A stretch of 45,522 nucleotides of DNA from JBKECF01 sp047974375 (GTDB taxonomy: Bacteria; Bacillota; Clostridia; Lachnospirales; CAMZNU01). Location of the stretch: positions 1 to 45,522 of the forward strand of contig JBKECF010000059.1 in assembly GCA_047974375.1 (NCBI GenBank), in the 5' to 3' direction. A program made the translations under genes and the position numbers. Under the pieces are notes generated by a model, which saw only the letters and a list, made by a program, of their open reading frames with translations, had not been told where the DNA came from and ran no database searches. Of the stretch, positions 25,814 through 33,996 are shown piece after piece. Every line of letters starts with the position of its first letter. The stretch's first letter is position 1.

Positions 25814-25871
25814 ATAAAATGTTCTTTTTTATAATTTTTTTAAATACAAATTATAAAAAAGAACATTTTAT
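25814..25871. terminator. Long perfect hairpin (24-bp stem)
   Basis: Positions 25814-25837 pair perfectly with 25848-25871 around a 10-base loop. The arms contain GTTCTTTTTTATAA and its complement. On the - strand the right-hand end is followed by TTTTATT, so it can terminate transcription coming from the AraC-family gene. The near-symmetry allows action on both strands. Confidence 0.6.
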
Positions 25872-25895
25872 AGAACTTACAATTGAAATTAGTGA

Positions 25896-25957
25896 GCCAA
25901 TAGACCTATTCGTCAGTGGGGGCTTGTACCACCACTGAACGACGATTTAGATGTATA
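25896..25957 (+). repeat. Hairpin-rich repeat element, partial copy (R2)
   Basis: It starts GCCAATAGACC and continues with the first hairpin CGTCAGTGGGGG ... CCACTGAACGACG. The usual GGTCTAATTCTTACC end is missing. It ends right at the stop codon of the - strand AraC-family gene. Its orientation is opposite to that gene, unlike copies R1, R3, R4 and R5. Confidence 0.7.
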
Positions 25958-26788
25958 TCAATTTTTAGTGGAAAAGCTATATTTTGTTTTCATTATTTTA
26001 AATTCATAAGGGGAAGAACCCTCATATTTTTTAAAAATTTTGCTAAATACAAAGGGGTCTTCATAGCCAACTTCTTTTCCTATTTCATTTATCTGCAATG
26101 TTGAAGTTGCCAATAATTGTTTAGCTCTTTCTAATTTAATTTTAATTATAAATTGTTTAGGATTAATTCCAGTTTTATTTTTAAATATATAGGAAAATTT
26201 ATTATTATCTAAATTATGCAAAATAGCTAAATCATTAATTTTTATATCTTCTTTCATATTTTCTTTAATAAAATCAATGGAGGTATCAACAATTAAATCA
26301 TTAGATAAATAGTGCCATTTTGTATTTTCTATAAAATAGCAAATGAGTTCTATTAATTTGTATTTCACTTTTAATTTTGAAATAAATTCTTGAGAATTAT
26401 CTAATAAAATAATTTCTTCTATAATATTAAATGCTTTTGTAATTTTAGAAGGAGATATTTCTAAAACAAAATTATCTATAAAGAAGTCATTTTTCTTTTT
26501 AGAATTAAAATGAATAATATAATATTCCCAAATATTTTTATCCCTAACATATTTATCTAGAGTTAAGTTAGGTGCAGCAAATAGAATTTTGCCTAGGGAC
26601 ATATTGTATTCAACCTTATCTATTCGATATAAAGCACTTCCTTTTATTGGTATAATAATCCCAACGGAATTTGAAGTAAAAATATTTTCCACAAATCTAT
26701 TTTCTTTAATAGAATATTTTCCGATATCTTCTAAATCAATTTGATTATCTAGAAAATATTTTATTATGCTGTTTAGTTCTGTATTCAA
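25958..26788 (-). CDS. AraC-family transcriptional regulator
   Basis: This 276-residue protein has an N-terminal cupin-like sensing part (GIIIPIKGSALYRIDKVEYNM) and a C-terminal double helix-turn-helix (about 170-270), including INEIGKEVGYEDPFVFSKIFKKYEGSSPYEFK, the AraC signature. GGAGGG lies upstream. AraC-type regulators commonly activate siderophore- or chelate-uptake operons when the chelate is bound. Its place directly upstream of the nitrogenase-like operon, same strand, suggests it controls that operon (inference). A 404-base gap with a hairpin between them argues for separate transcription. Confidence 0.93.
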   Translation of the reverse strand: MNTELNSIIKYFLDNQIDLEDIGKYSIKENRFVENIFTSNSVGIIIPIKGSALYRIDKVEYNMSLGKILFAAPNLTLDKYVRDKNIWEYYIIHFNSKKKNDFFIDNFVLEISPSKITKAFNIIEEIILLDNSQEFISKLKVKYKLIELICYFIENTKWHYLSNDLIVDTSIDFIKENMKEDIKINDLAILHNLDNNKFSYIFKNKTGINPKQFIIKIKLERAKQLLATSTLQINEIGKEVGYEDPFVFSKIFKKYEGSSPYEFKIMKTKYSFSTKN

Positions 26789-26832
26789 TAATAAACCCTC
26801 CGTGTTGTAGCCCTTACTTTTGAAGTTTACAC

Positions 26833-26846
26833 TGTAACTATTCAGG
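26833..26846. repeat. Solo end of the TAACTATTCAGC element
   Basis: TGTAACTATTCAGG matches the terminal repeat of the element at 25581-25767. No partner end is found nearby, so it may be a remnant. Confidence 0.4.
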
Positions 26847-26858
26847 ACTACTTTATCT

Positions 26859-27053
26859 CTATATAATCTTCTTTTCTTTAAATAAATCTAGCACTTGGCT
26901 TATATTCTTTTTACCAAAGGATATGTGTTCACCATTTATTATTAAACAAGGTACACTCATTACATTATACTTATCTCATAAATTCGAATAAAGATTTAAG
27001 TCGTAAACCTCCCCTCCAATATTATCATTTATGGAAGCAATTTTTCGCGACAT
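26859..27053 (-). pseudogene. Remnant of a thioredoxin-fold redox protein
   Basis: A 65-codon stretch starts at ATG 27053 with AGGAGA upstream and reads IASINDNIGGEVYDLNLY, then a TGA stop at codon 26, then DKYNVMSVPCLIINGE and FGKKNISQVLDLFK. This is like the thioredoxin/glutaredoxin-like domain linked to AhpF/thioredoxin-reductase proteins, where the stop position is normally Lys or Arg (AGA to TGA is one change). The CxxC half of the domain is absent. It is read as a decayed fragment and not a working gene. Confidence 0.65.
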
Positions 27054-27328
27054 AATAATCTCTCCTATATAAAATAATAAACGCTGTTAGTATAAAGTTA
27101 TGATAAGTTAACAATATATTTGTGTCAATAAATATTACTCAAAAAATTTTGAATTTGACATTAAAGTTCAGAAGGTGTAAACTTTAGTTAACTTAATATA
27201 GACAGGAAGAGTTGCATGAAATAATTCGAAAAGATTTTATTCTACGCAAAGGAGTATAGAGGTAAACACTATCTCTCTATTTTTTTGCTTTTACTAAGTG
27301 TTGTTATAGAAATAAGCAGTTATATTTT
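27054..27328. promoter_or_regulatory. Intergenic stretch with two TTAAC-type operator-like boxes
   Basis: AAGTTAAC at 27105-27112 and TAGTTAACTTA at 27185-27195 (within TTTAGTTAACTTAA) lie between the divergent thioredoxin-like remnant and the exporter remnant. They match the motif found upstream of the binding-protein genes at 29181 and 33997. Otherwise I see no gene here. Confidence 0.45.
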
Positions 27329-27690
27329 TGCTTTTTTTTAATAAACACCTTAATTACAACTGGTACGGCAACAATAAAAGATGTACTTTTTTCAGGAATT
27401 GGAATTGCCATAGCAATTGTTTTAAAAACTTTTTTCTATGGACGCGGTCTAATTGTATACAATGATGTTGCTTTTGATACTTTAATGGGAATGCGTGTTG
27501 TCATGTCTGAAAAACTTACAAAATTATCTTTGGGCGAAATTAAAGGTAATGGAGTTGGGGTATATAAGAAAAAGTTGATTGATAATATTGAGAATATTGA
27601 GCTTTTACTTGCACATATGGTTCCAGAGTGAATAGCCTATATACTTAGCCCTATTTTAGTTTTTGTAATGTTTACTAGTTTTGTTAAGCA
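27329..27690 (+). pseudogene. Remnant of a type I ABC exporter (siderophore-transporter-like)
   Basis: The frame reads TLITTGTATIKDVLFSG, then KTFFYGRGLIVYNDVAF, then VGVYKKKLIDNIENIELLLAHMVPE, a TGA stop at 27629-27631, and IAYILSPILVFV. This is the cytosolic-loop/membrane region of half-transporters like the intact gene at 43864, which has the matching segment LLIAHVIPE. The ATPase domain is absent. It is a decayed fragment with unclear ends. Confidence 0.65.
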
Positions 27691-27702
27691 ATCCTTTGTT
27701 AA

Positions 27703-27879
27703 TGTCTGGAGCAAAAAAATGCTAACGACTTATCTGTTGCATCTTTGTCAAGAGGGCTAAGTTCATCTCGTTAAGATGGCAATAATAAAACAAGTATAAG
27801 AATAGTTAAATTTGGTTTACTGGATTGGATTATTATACTTTTTTTTGATGTTTACATGATATTAATAATTCCTCTGTAA
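27703..27879 (+). pseudogene. Remnant of an EcfT-like (CbiQ) transporter C-terminus
   Basis: The frame reads LEQKNANDLSVASLSRGLSSSR, a TAA at 27772-27774, then DGNNKTSIRIVKFGLLDWII and more hydrophobic residues to TAA 27877. An SRG-containing coupling helix, the RTS-like segment and the final hydrophobic tail resemble EcfT/CbiQ C-termini. With the exporter and thioredoxin pieces nearby it suggests a lost ECF-plus-exporter metal-chelate uptake cluster (inference). Confidence 0.5.
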
Positions 27880-27972
27880 TGGAGAACAATAGCACTGACC
27901 GCTTAAGTTTATACACTAAAAATTTTTAAAATTAATTTTAAACAGAGTATTTTTTAATTAAATTTCTAGAGT

Positions 27973-28023
27973 TGACGAAAACAATAACATATGATAGACT
28001 CTTGCAGTGAGCTTAGGTTAACA
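27973..28023 (+). promoter_or_regulatory. Probable promoter and operator of the binding-protein gene at 28044
   Basis: TTGACG (27973-27978) and TAGACT (27997-28002) are 18 bases apart. CTTAGGTTAAC (28013-28023) follows at the expected start of transcription. The latter resembles the DtxR/IdeR half-site TTAGGTTA. Confidence 0.5.
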
Positions 28024-28043
28024 AATTACAGTAGGAGATTAAA

Positions 28044-29069
28044 ATGAAAAAATTTATTTGTGTAGCAGCAGCTGTTTTATGCTTATGTAGTTGCAGTGGA
28101 GAAAATACAATAGAAAGTAGTGCTACAGAGTCGATAGTAAACAATGAACAAATACAAGGAGATAATGTTGATGAAAACATATACCCATACACAATAGATG
28201 CTATAGCTGTAAATGGAAATGTGTACCCGCAAATTTTTGAAAAATCACCTGCTCGAGCTTTTCCTAACAATCAAGGTTTAGCTGAAACTATGCTAAAGTT
28301 AGGGTTACAAGATAGTATTGTTGGTGTTGGTGCTCCTTCAAGTGAAGTTGAACCTAGTGTGGCAGAAGAATTTAATTCTCTTAACTTAATTTCAGATATT
28401 TCATCTGTAAATAAGGAGTTAATTTTAGGTGCTAACGCTGATGTAGTTTTAGGACGTAGCACACTTTTTAGTGATGATACTGGCTGGGGAAATGGAACTA
28501 TAGAAGATTTGAATGGGTTAGGTATAAAAACAGTAACACAAAAGGCTAGTTTATTTAATGCTACTGTAGATGATTTATTTGCCGATGTTAGAGAGTTGGG
28601 GATGATTTTTAACATTCAAGAAACAGCTAATGCCTTTGCTGATAAAATGGAAAATAAATATAAAAATCTTGTAGAACTAACAAAAAATGAAGAAAGTAAA
28701 ACCTTTATAATTATTACAAATATGGGTGATGAAGATATTTATTCTTTTGGAATACAAGATATAAGCATGCATGCAGACGCCTTTAAAGGCGTAAAAATGA
28801 ATTATTTAGAAGAACATTTGTCTGGAGTAATTAGTCCAGAACTTTTAATAGATATGAATCCAGATATTATAATAGTTTTATCCGCTGATGGAGAAGGCTT
28901 AGATGGTGAAGCTACAAGAGATATGTTATTAAATTCAGAAAATTTGTCATCTGTAACTGCTGTTGAAAATAGTGATATTTATATTCAAGATTTTACTGCA
29001 ACTATGTCTTTTAATTATAGATTGTTAGATGTAATAGAAAGCACAGTACATGATGTGTTTGGAGCATAA
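28044..29069 (+). CDS. FecB/BtuF-type substrate-binding lipoprotein 1 of locus B
   Basis: This 341-residue lipoprotein has a Cys-rich signal peptide with lipobox ending at Cys17 (LCSC). The class III binding fold is supported by the sequence FEKSPARAFPNNQG, the repeated TMLKLGLQDSIVGVG motif and the C-terminal ISPELLIDMNPDIIIV. It is a paralogue of the proteins at 29181 and 30469 and of the remnant at 31527. AGTAGGAG is before the ATG. It probably binds a chelated metal or corrinoid and feeds the single permease at 31919. Confidence 0.92.
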   Translation: MKKFICVAAAVLCLCSCSGENTIESSATESIVNNEQIQGDNVDENIYPYTIDAIAVNGNVYPQIFEKSPARAFPNNQGLAETMLKLGLQDSIVGVGAPSSEVEPSVAEEFNSLNLISDISSVNKELILGANADVVLGRSTLFSDDTGWGNGTIEDLNGLGIKTVTQKASLFNATVDDLFADVRELGMIFNIQETANAFADKMENKYKNLVELTKNEESKTFIIITNMGDEDIYSFGIQDISMHADAFKGVKMNYLEEHLSGVISPELLIDMNPDIIIVLSADGEGLDGEATRDMLLNSENLSSVTAVENSDIYIQDFTATMSFNYRLLDVIESTVHDVFGA

Positions 29070-29101
29070 TATTTATGTGTTTTTACATTAAGTAAATCTA
29101 G

Positions 29102-29112
29102 TAGTTAACTTA
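29102..29112 (+). promoter_or_regulatory. TAGTTAACTTA operator-like box before the gene at 29181
   Basis: The box is identical to those at 27185 and 33954. It is followed by TATATTTTA, a possible -10 region, and lies 69 bases before the ATG. Confidence 0.5.
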
Positions 29113-29180
29113 TATTTTACCAAAGGAAATGTATTTATTATTTATTTCAATCTGTCTTAAAAAATAATTTGGAGGATCAA

Positions 29181-30266
29181 ATGAAAAGAAAATTAAAATT
29201 AACAAGTTCCATTATAGCCTTAACATTAATACTTAGTAGCTGCGGGAACAGTAATACAGCACAAGAAAGTAATATGCAAAATACAGAAACCACAACAACA
29301 GCTCAAACAACTGAAGTAGCTGAAACAACAGAGGAGAATGTTTATTATCCTGTTGTTGTAGATAGTCATGAATATGTTAATGGTGTTTACACAGAAATCT
29401 CTCAAACATTTGAAAAAATTCCAGAACGTGTTTATTGCAACAACCAAACGTCTTTTGAAACCTTATTAGCACTTGGTGTAGCAGATAGAGTTGTTGCAAC
29501 TCCACGATTAGGTAACCCTATTGCCAATGGATTAGAAGATGAACTATCAGAAGTTGAAGCAAATATTGATTTTATTGACGATCCTTGGCCACCACGTGAA
29601 ATTGTTCTTGGTAGTGACCCAGACTTTATTACAGGTAGAGGGGCGCTTTTTCACAATGAAACATATGGACACGGTTCTGTAGAAAATTACAATGAAAGTG
29701 GAATTCCTACATATGTTCTTGAGGGTATGTTACCAACTGCAACAATAGAATCTGTTACAGATGATGTAAGGAATTATGGTAAAATCTTCAATAAAGAAGA
29801 TGAAGCAGAAGTAGTGGCCGAAGAATTTGAAGAAAGATTAAATGCTATTAATGAAAAACTATCAGGTATAACAGAAGATTACGGAGTTATTTTATTGACT
29901 AATTATCATGATAATACATTTTCAACTTTTTTAGGTAAAGATGGTATTACGGCAGATATTTTAGATACGGTTCACTGTCATACAGTTTTTGAAGGACCAG
30001 GATTTGAAGTTAGCGCTGAACAATTGATAGATATGAACCCAGATTATATTTTTTATATGGATTATGTTGGTAGTGTTTTAACAGCAGAGGAAGCTATTGC
30101 AGAATTGTACGCAAATACAACTATAGAAACTGTATCGGCGATTGCTAATCAAGGAATATATAAAGTTAGTTATAATGGAATGAATGCAGGTGGTCTAAGT
30201 ACTATAGACCAATTGGAAGAATTGGCAACATTATTATATCCAGATGAAATGGGGGCTAGTCAATAG
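29181..30266 (+). CDS. FecB/BtuF-type substrate-binding lipoprotein 2 of locus B
   Basis: This 361-residue lipoprotein has a signal peptide ending at Cys21 (LSSC) followed by a Thr/Glu-rich linker. It shares with its neighbours FEKIPERVYCNNQT, an extra His/Cys-containing segment (DTVHCHTVF) and EQLIDMNPDYIF. ATG 29181 is preferred over an in-frame TTG at 29169 because GGAGG lies between the two. Its TAG stop is inside the AGTCAATAGACC end of repeat R3, giving the C-terminus ...ASQ. Confidence 0.92.
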   Translation: MKRKLKLTSSIIALTLILSSCGNSNTAQESNMQNTETTTTAQTTEVAETTEENVYYPVVVDSHEYVNGVYTEISQTFEKIPERVYCNNQTSFETLLALGVADRVVATPRLGNPIANGLEDELSEVEANIDFIDDPWPPREIVLGSDPDFITGRGALFHNETYGHGSVENYNESGIPTYVLEGMLPTATIESVTDDVRNYGKIFNKEDEAEVVAEEFEERLNAINEKLSGITEDYGVILLTNYHDNTFSTFLGKDGITADILDTVHCHTVFEGPGFEVSAEQLIDMNPDYIFYMDYVGSVLTAEEAIAELYANTTIETVSAIANQGIYKVSYNGMNAGGLSTIDQLEELATLLYPDEMGASQ

Positions 30267-30303
30267 ACCTATCCACCAGTGGGGGTCTGATTCTTACCGA
30301 TTA
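30258..30303 (+). repeat. Hairpin-rich repeat element, minimal copy (R3)
   Basis: This is a 46-base form with the two ends AGTCAATAGACC and GGTCTGATTCTTACCGATTA and nothing of the internal hairpin chain. It overlaps the stop codon of the preceding binding-protein gene. A terminator hairpin comes 10 bases later. Confidence 0.8.
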
Positions 30304-30312
30304 ATAAAGCCT

Positions 30313-30353
30313 AACGCCTAATACCTTAGAACGAAGAGGTTTAGGCGTTTTTT
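30313..30353 (+). terminator. Terminator after binding-protein gene 2
   Basis: AACGCCTA (30313-30320) pairs with TAGGCGTT (30342-30349), extended by neighbouring bases, and is followed by a T run to 30353. Confidence 0.75.
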
Positions 30354-30394
30354 ATATGTCTGCAATTTTTCTTAGCCATTGAGGAATATTTAGA

Positions 30395-30441
30395 TTTACA
30401 AATTAATGAAGTTAATGTATACTAACTTTGTTAATTTAAAG
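30395..30441 (+). promoter_or_regulatory. Promoter and operator of the binding-protein gene at 30469
   Basis: TTTACA (30395-30400) and TATACT (30418-30423) are 17 bases apart. Overlapping the -10 is CTAACTTTGTTAATTTAAAG (30422-30441), which matches the sequence CTAACATAGTTAACTTAAAC at 33947-33966 in 16 of 20 positions at the same place relative to the -10. A repressor bound there would block transcription. Confidence 0.65.
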
Positions 30442-30468
30442 AAACATAACTAAAAAGGAGAACGTAAA

Positions 30469-31512
30469 ATGAAAAAATTAATTAAGTTATTTCTTGTAGC
30501 TTGCTCTCTAATTGTATTGGTGAGCTGTACAAATACAGAAGAAACATCAACGGCAAATAATCAAATTTCAGAAAGTACAACTACAAATAATGAAATATCA
30601 AACTATCCTCTTGAAATAACAAATTATAAATTACCAGAGGGTGGAGGAACACCTACAGAGTTCACTCAAATTTTTGAAGAATCACCAAAAGCTATTCTAG
30701 CTAACAATCAAACAACTGGCGAGTTACTCGTTGAATTAGGATTAAAGGATAGCATAGTTGGCGTTAGTGCTGTATTTAATGAAATTAATCCATCAATAGA
30801 AAAAGAATTTAATAGTATACCTAATATTTATACTGAATATATACCTAAAGAGGTTGCCATTGGTATTTCTCCGGATATAATTTTAGGCCGTTCTGCTTTG
30901 TTTGATAATGCTGATTGGGGTGTTGGAACAGTAGATGATTTACAAGCAATGGATATACATACATATTTATTAAATGCCGGAAAAGAAGATGCTACAATAG
31001 AAGATATCTTCCTTGATATTTCAGAAATTGGAAAAATATTTGATGTAGAAGAAAGAGCAACAGAATTTTCTAATGAATTAAGAGGAGAATTGGATAATAT
31101 TACAGATTCTCTATCTGAAGAAACTGAGTCTAAAACATATGTGTACTGTTGGAGTTCTGATCCAGAGGCTTTAAGTTTTATAAGCATGAGTAATGGTGGT
31201 TTACAAAATGATGCCTTATCCTACTTAAACTTAGAGAATGCTTTTCCAGATGTTGAATCAGATATCAGCTTAGAATCTTTGATTGGAGAAGACCCAGATA
31301 TAATACTATATCCAGTGTTTTCTGATACAGATATAAAGGAACAAATTATTAACAACCCAAAATTAGCTGATTTGACAGCTATACAAAATGATGCTGTTTA
31401 TCCAATTAATTATAACTATTTCTTTGGATATGGACACACAACTGTTGATGGTATTTTGGAATTAGGACAACTTATTTATCCAGATTTATTAGGTGAAGAA
31501 ATAGTTGGCTAA
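30469..31512 (+). CDS. FecB/BtuF-type substrate-binding lipoprotein 3 of locus B
   Basis: This is a 347-residue lipoprotein with the signal peptide ending at Cys20 (LVSC). It has the family body with FEESPKAILANNQT and the LVELGLKDSIVGVSA segment shared with paralogue 1, and LESLIGEDPDIILYP near the C-terminus. It has its own promoter and AAAAGGAG site. It lies upstream of a decayed fourth copy and then the permease and ATPase of locus B. Confidence 0.92.
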   Translation: MKKLIKLFLVACSLIVLVSCTNTEETSTANNQISESTTTNNEISNYPLEITNYKLPEGGGTPTEFTQIFEESPKAILANNQTTGELLVELGLKDSIVGVSAVFNEINPSIEKEFNSIPNIYTEYIPKEVAIGISPDIILGRSALFDNADWGVGTVDDLQAMDIHTYLLNAGKEDATIEDIFLDISEIGKIFDVEERATEFSNELRGELDNITDSLSEETESKTYVYCWSSDPEALSFISMSNGGLQNDALSYLNLENAFPDVESDISLESLIGEDPDIILYPVFSDTDIKEQIINNPKLADLTAIQNDAVYPINYNYFFGYGHTTVDGILELGQLIYPDLLGEEIVG

Positions 31513-31526
31513 AGTAATATTGGAGT

Positions 31527-31851
31527 GGAAACAGCGTACTCCTTTAAATATATCTCAGAAGATGCAACAGAGCAGGAGTGCACACAAGTATTTAACGAAA
31601 CACCAACTAGAGCTTATCCTAATAACCAAGGGCTATAGAAACAATGCTTAAACTTGATTTAGCAGATAATATTGTTGGAATTGCATAAACAATTGATAAA
31701 CAAGCAATTTTAGATTCAGCTGCATTAACTTCAGTTAGTGCAGCTGAAAATGAAGCCATATATGTTTATAACTTTACAGATGTAATGACTTATAATTATA
31801 AATTTATTAATGCATTGGAGCGTATTGTTTCCGATGTTTTTAAAAAATAAA
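31527..31851 (+). pseudogene. Remnant of a fourth FecB/BtuF-type binding protein
   Basis: Fragments QVFNETPTRAYPNNQG, a frameshift, ETMLKLDLADNIVGIA, a stop, and then after a large deletion AENEAIYVYNFTDVMTYNYK and ERIVSDVFKK ending at TAA 31849. Both ends match the protein at 28044, whose C-terminus is IYIQDFTATMSFNYRLLDVI and HDVFGA. About half of the gene, including the signal peptide, is gone. Confidence 0.8.
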
Positions 31852-31918
31852 GTTTTAAAAATCAATTTTACAGGAAGTACAACATCTTGAGTACTTCACA
31901 TATTTGGAGGAATAATAA

Positions 31919-32989
31919 ATGAACAAAGATAAAGATGTCAAAAGTTCACTTTTTATATTTATTTTAATTGGACTATTTTTACTAATATGCTTTTCCATAT
32001 GTTTTTCGGTTTCCGTTGGACAAGTTGAAATACCCCTTAGAGAATCATATACAATAATTATTAATAAATTATCCAATGGTCAATTGGGAGATTTAACAAA
32101 TATCGGACAAAATTATATTAATATTATTTGGCAAATTAGATTTCCACGAGTGCTTATGGCTATACTTATTGGAGCAGGTCTTGCTATTAGTGGTACAGTT
32201 ATGCAGGCAACAGTCCAAAACCCTTTAGCAGACCCGTATTTATTAGGAATTTCCTCTGGCGCGTCCCTTGGAGCTACATTTTCAATTTTAATTGGATTTG
32301 GTAGTTTTGGTATGTTTAGTAATCTTGGTGTATCATTTGGAGCTTTTCTTGGTGCCTTTGTTGCCTCTATGTTGGTGTTAACACTTTCCAGCCTAGGCGG
32401 TAAAATGACTTCCATAAAACTTGTTTTATCTGGTATGGTTGTTAATGCTTTATTTAGTGCGTTTTCTAATTTTATTGTTTATTTTGCTAATGATGCAGAA
32501 GGTATTAAAAGTGTTACTTTCTGGACAATGGGTAGTTTAGCCTCTGCAAGTTGGGAGGATTTACCTTTAGTATTATTTGTTGTTTTATTTGCTAGTTTTA
32601 TTTTTATTATTCAATCAAGAATATTAAATACAATGTTACTTGGTGATGAAACAGCAATTACACTTGGAATCGATTTATCTAAATATCGAGCAATTTATAT
32701 GATATTTACATCTTTATTAACAGGCATTTTAGTTGCTAGTTGTGGAATGATTGGATTTGTTGGTCTTATTATTCCCCATGTTGTAAGAGGTTTTGTTGGT
32801 GCCGACCATAGAAAATTAATACCTATCGTTATTTTATGCGGTGGACTATTTTTAATATGGTGCGATGTTTTTTCTAGAATAATTATAGATAATAGTGAAT
32901 TACCAATAGGTATAATAACATCAATGATTGGTGCCCCAATGTTTATATATATGTTAATTAAAAAAGGCTATGGCTTTGGAAGCAAATAA
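31919..32989 (+). CDS. FecCD/BtuC-type ABC permease of locus B
   Basis: This 356-residue permease has IRFPRVLMAILIGAGLA, SGTVMQATVQNPLADPYLLG and GFVGLIIPHVVRGFVG, all family motifs, and about ten hydrophobic segments. GGAGGAA precedes the ATG. It is the only permease of locus B, so a homodimer is expected, as for BtuC. This is unlike loci A, C and D, which each have two permeases. Eleven bases separate it from the ATPase gene. Confidence 0.95.
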   Translation: MNKDKDVKSSLFIFILIGLFLLICFSICFSVSVGQVEIPLRESYTIIINKLSNGQLGDLTNIGQNYINIIWQIRFPRVLMAILIGAGLAISGTVMQATVQNPLADPYLLGISSGASLGATFSILIGFGSFGMFSNLGVSFGAFLGAFVASMLVLTLSSLGGKMTSIKLVLSGMVVNALFSAFSNFIVYFANDAEGIKSVTFWTMGSLASASWEDLPLVLFVVLFASFIFIIQSRILNTMLLGDETAITLGIDLSKYRAIYMIFTSLLTGILVASCGMIGFVGLIIPHVVRGFVGADHRKLIPIVILCGGLFLIWCDVFSRIIIDNSELPIGIITSMIGAPMFIYMLIKKGYGFGSK

Positions 32990-33000
32990 GAGGTGAGAAA

Positions 33001-33759
33001 ATGGAATTATCAATTAAAAATATAAAAGTATCTTTATCAAATATAGATATAGTAAAAGATGTTTCTTTACATGTTAAAAAAGGGCGATTCGTTGGAATAA
33101 TAGGTCCAAATGGTTGCGGTAAATCAACTTTATTAAAAAGCGTGTATAAGGTTAACAAACCTAAAGGTGGAAGTATATATTTGAATGAAATTGATTTAAT
33201 TAATACAATGCCTAAAGTTGTTTCAAAAAGTTTAGGTGTTGTTGGGCAATTTAATGAAATGAGCTTTGATTTTTCTGTTAAAGAAATGGTTTTAATGGGA
33301 AGAACTCCCCATAAAGGATTATTGGAACCTGATAATGCAGAAGACTATAAAATTGTTAACAAAGCCTTGGAACAAGTGAATTTAATTGATTATGCGGACA
33401 GAAGTTATATTTCTCTTTCTGGTGGAGAGAAACAGAGAGTAATTTTAGCAAGAGCTATTGCACAAGAACCGAAGTTTTTAATTCTAGATGAACCAACAAA
33501 TCACCTTGATATTAAGTATCAGTTGCAAATATTAAGGGTTGTTAAAGAACTAAAAGTTGGTGTTTTAGCTGCACTTCACGATCTATCTCTTACTTGTGAT
33601 TATTGTGATTATGTATATGTTATGAAAAAGGGGAAAATTGTAACCCATGGAGATCCACATGACCTTTTAACAAAAGAACTAATTCAAGAAGTTTATGAAG
33701 TTAATTGTGAAACTTATACAAACCCAATCACTGGTAAATTAGGAATTGCCTATATGTAA
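33001..33759 (+). CDS. FecE/BtuD-type ABC ATPase of locus B
   Basis: This 252-residue ATPase has Walker A GPNGCGKS (35-42), Q-loop Gln83, signature LSGGE (139-143), Walker B LILDE (Asp163-Glu164) and switch His in LHDLS. It forms the nucleotide-binding subunit for the permease before it. Its signature Glu and the sequence elsewhere set it apart from the other three ATPases of the window (all LSGGQ), which suggests locus B is the most divergent system. Confidence 0.95.
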   Translation: MELSIKNIKVSLSNIDIVKDVSLHVKKGRFVGIIGPNGCGKSTLLKSVYKVNKPKGGSIYLNEIDLINTMPKVVSKSLGVVGQFNEMSFDFSVKEMVLMGRTPHKGLLEPDNAEDYKIVNKALEQVNLIDYADRSYISLSGGEKQRVILARAIAQEPKFLILDEPTNHLDIKYQLQILRVVKELKVGVLAALHDLSLTCDYCDYVYVMKKGKIVTHGDPHDLLTKELIQEVYEVNCETYTNPITGKLGIAYM

Positions 33760-33780
33760 AATTTAGTGCATCACATTGTT

Positions 33781-33795
33781 TGTAACTATTCAGCC
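33781..33795. repeat. Solo end of the TAACTATTCAGC element
   Basis: TGTAACTATTCAGCC matches the ends of the element at 25581-25767. It lies between locus B and locus C with no partner end nearby. Confidence 0.4.
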
Positions 33796-33917
33796 TTTCC
33801 TGTTTTTTATAAATTAGTATTTACATACTAAAACTTTCATTTAAAATTAATTTTAGTTTAACATTAATTAAGTTGTTTTCAATTGAATTTAAATATATTT
33901 TACTAAACTAAAATATA

Positions 33918-33966
33918 TTGACTTGCATTTACAAAGTATGTATAATCTAACATAGTTAACTTAAAC
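33918..33966 (+). promoter_or_regulatory. Promoter and operator of locus C
   Basis: TTGACT (33918-33923) and TATAAT (33941-33946) are 17 bases apart, close to the consensus. Directly after the -10 is CTAACATAGTTAACTTAAAC (33947-33966), containing the TAGTTAACTTA box (33954-33964). The place suggests repression by a DtxR-type iron regulator; that link is inference. Confidence 0.7.
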
Positions 33967-33996
33967 AAACTATATTTTATATTACTAGGAGGATTT

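Noticed and set aside
25569..26104. Small + strand open frames upstream of and across the AraC-family gene
   Set aside because: One lies in the MITE-like element, the other is antisense to the AraC C-terminus; neither has a ribosome site or recognisable sequence.
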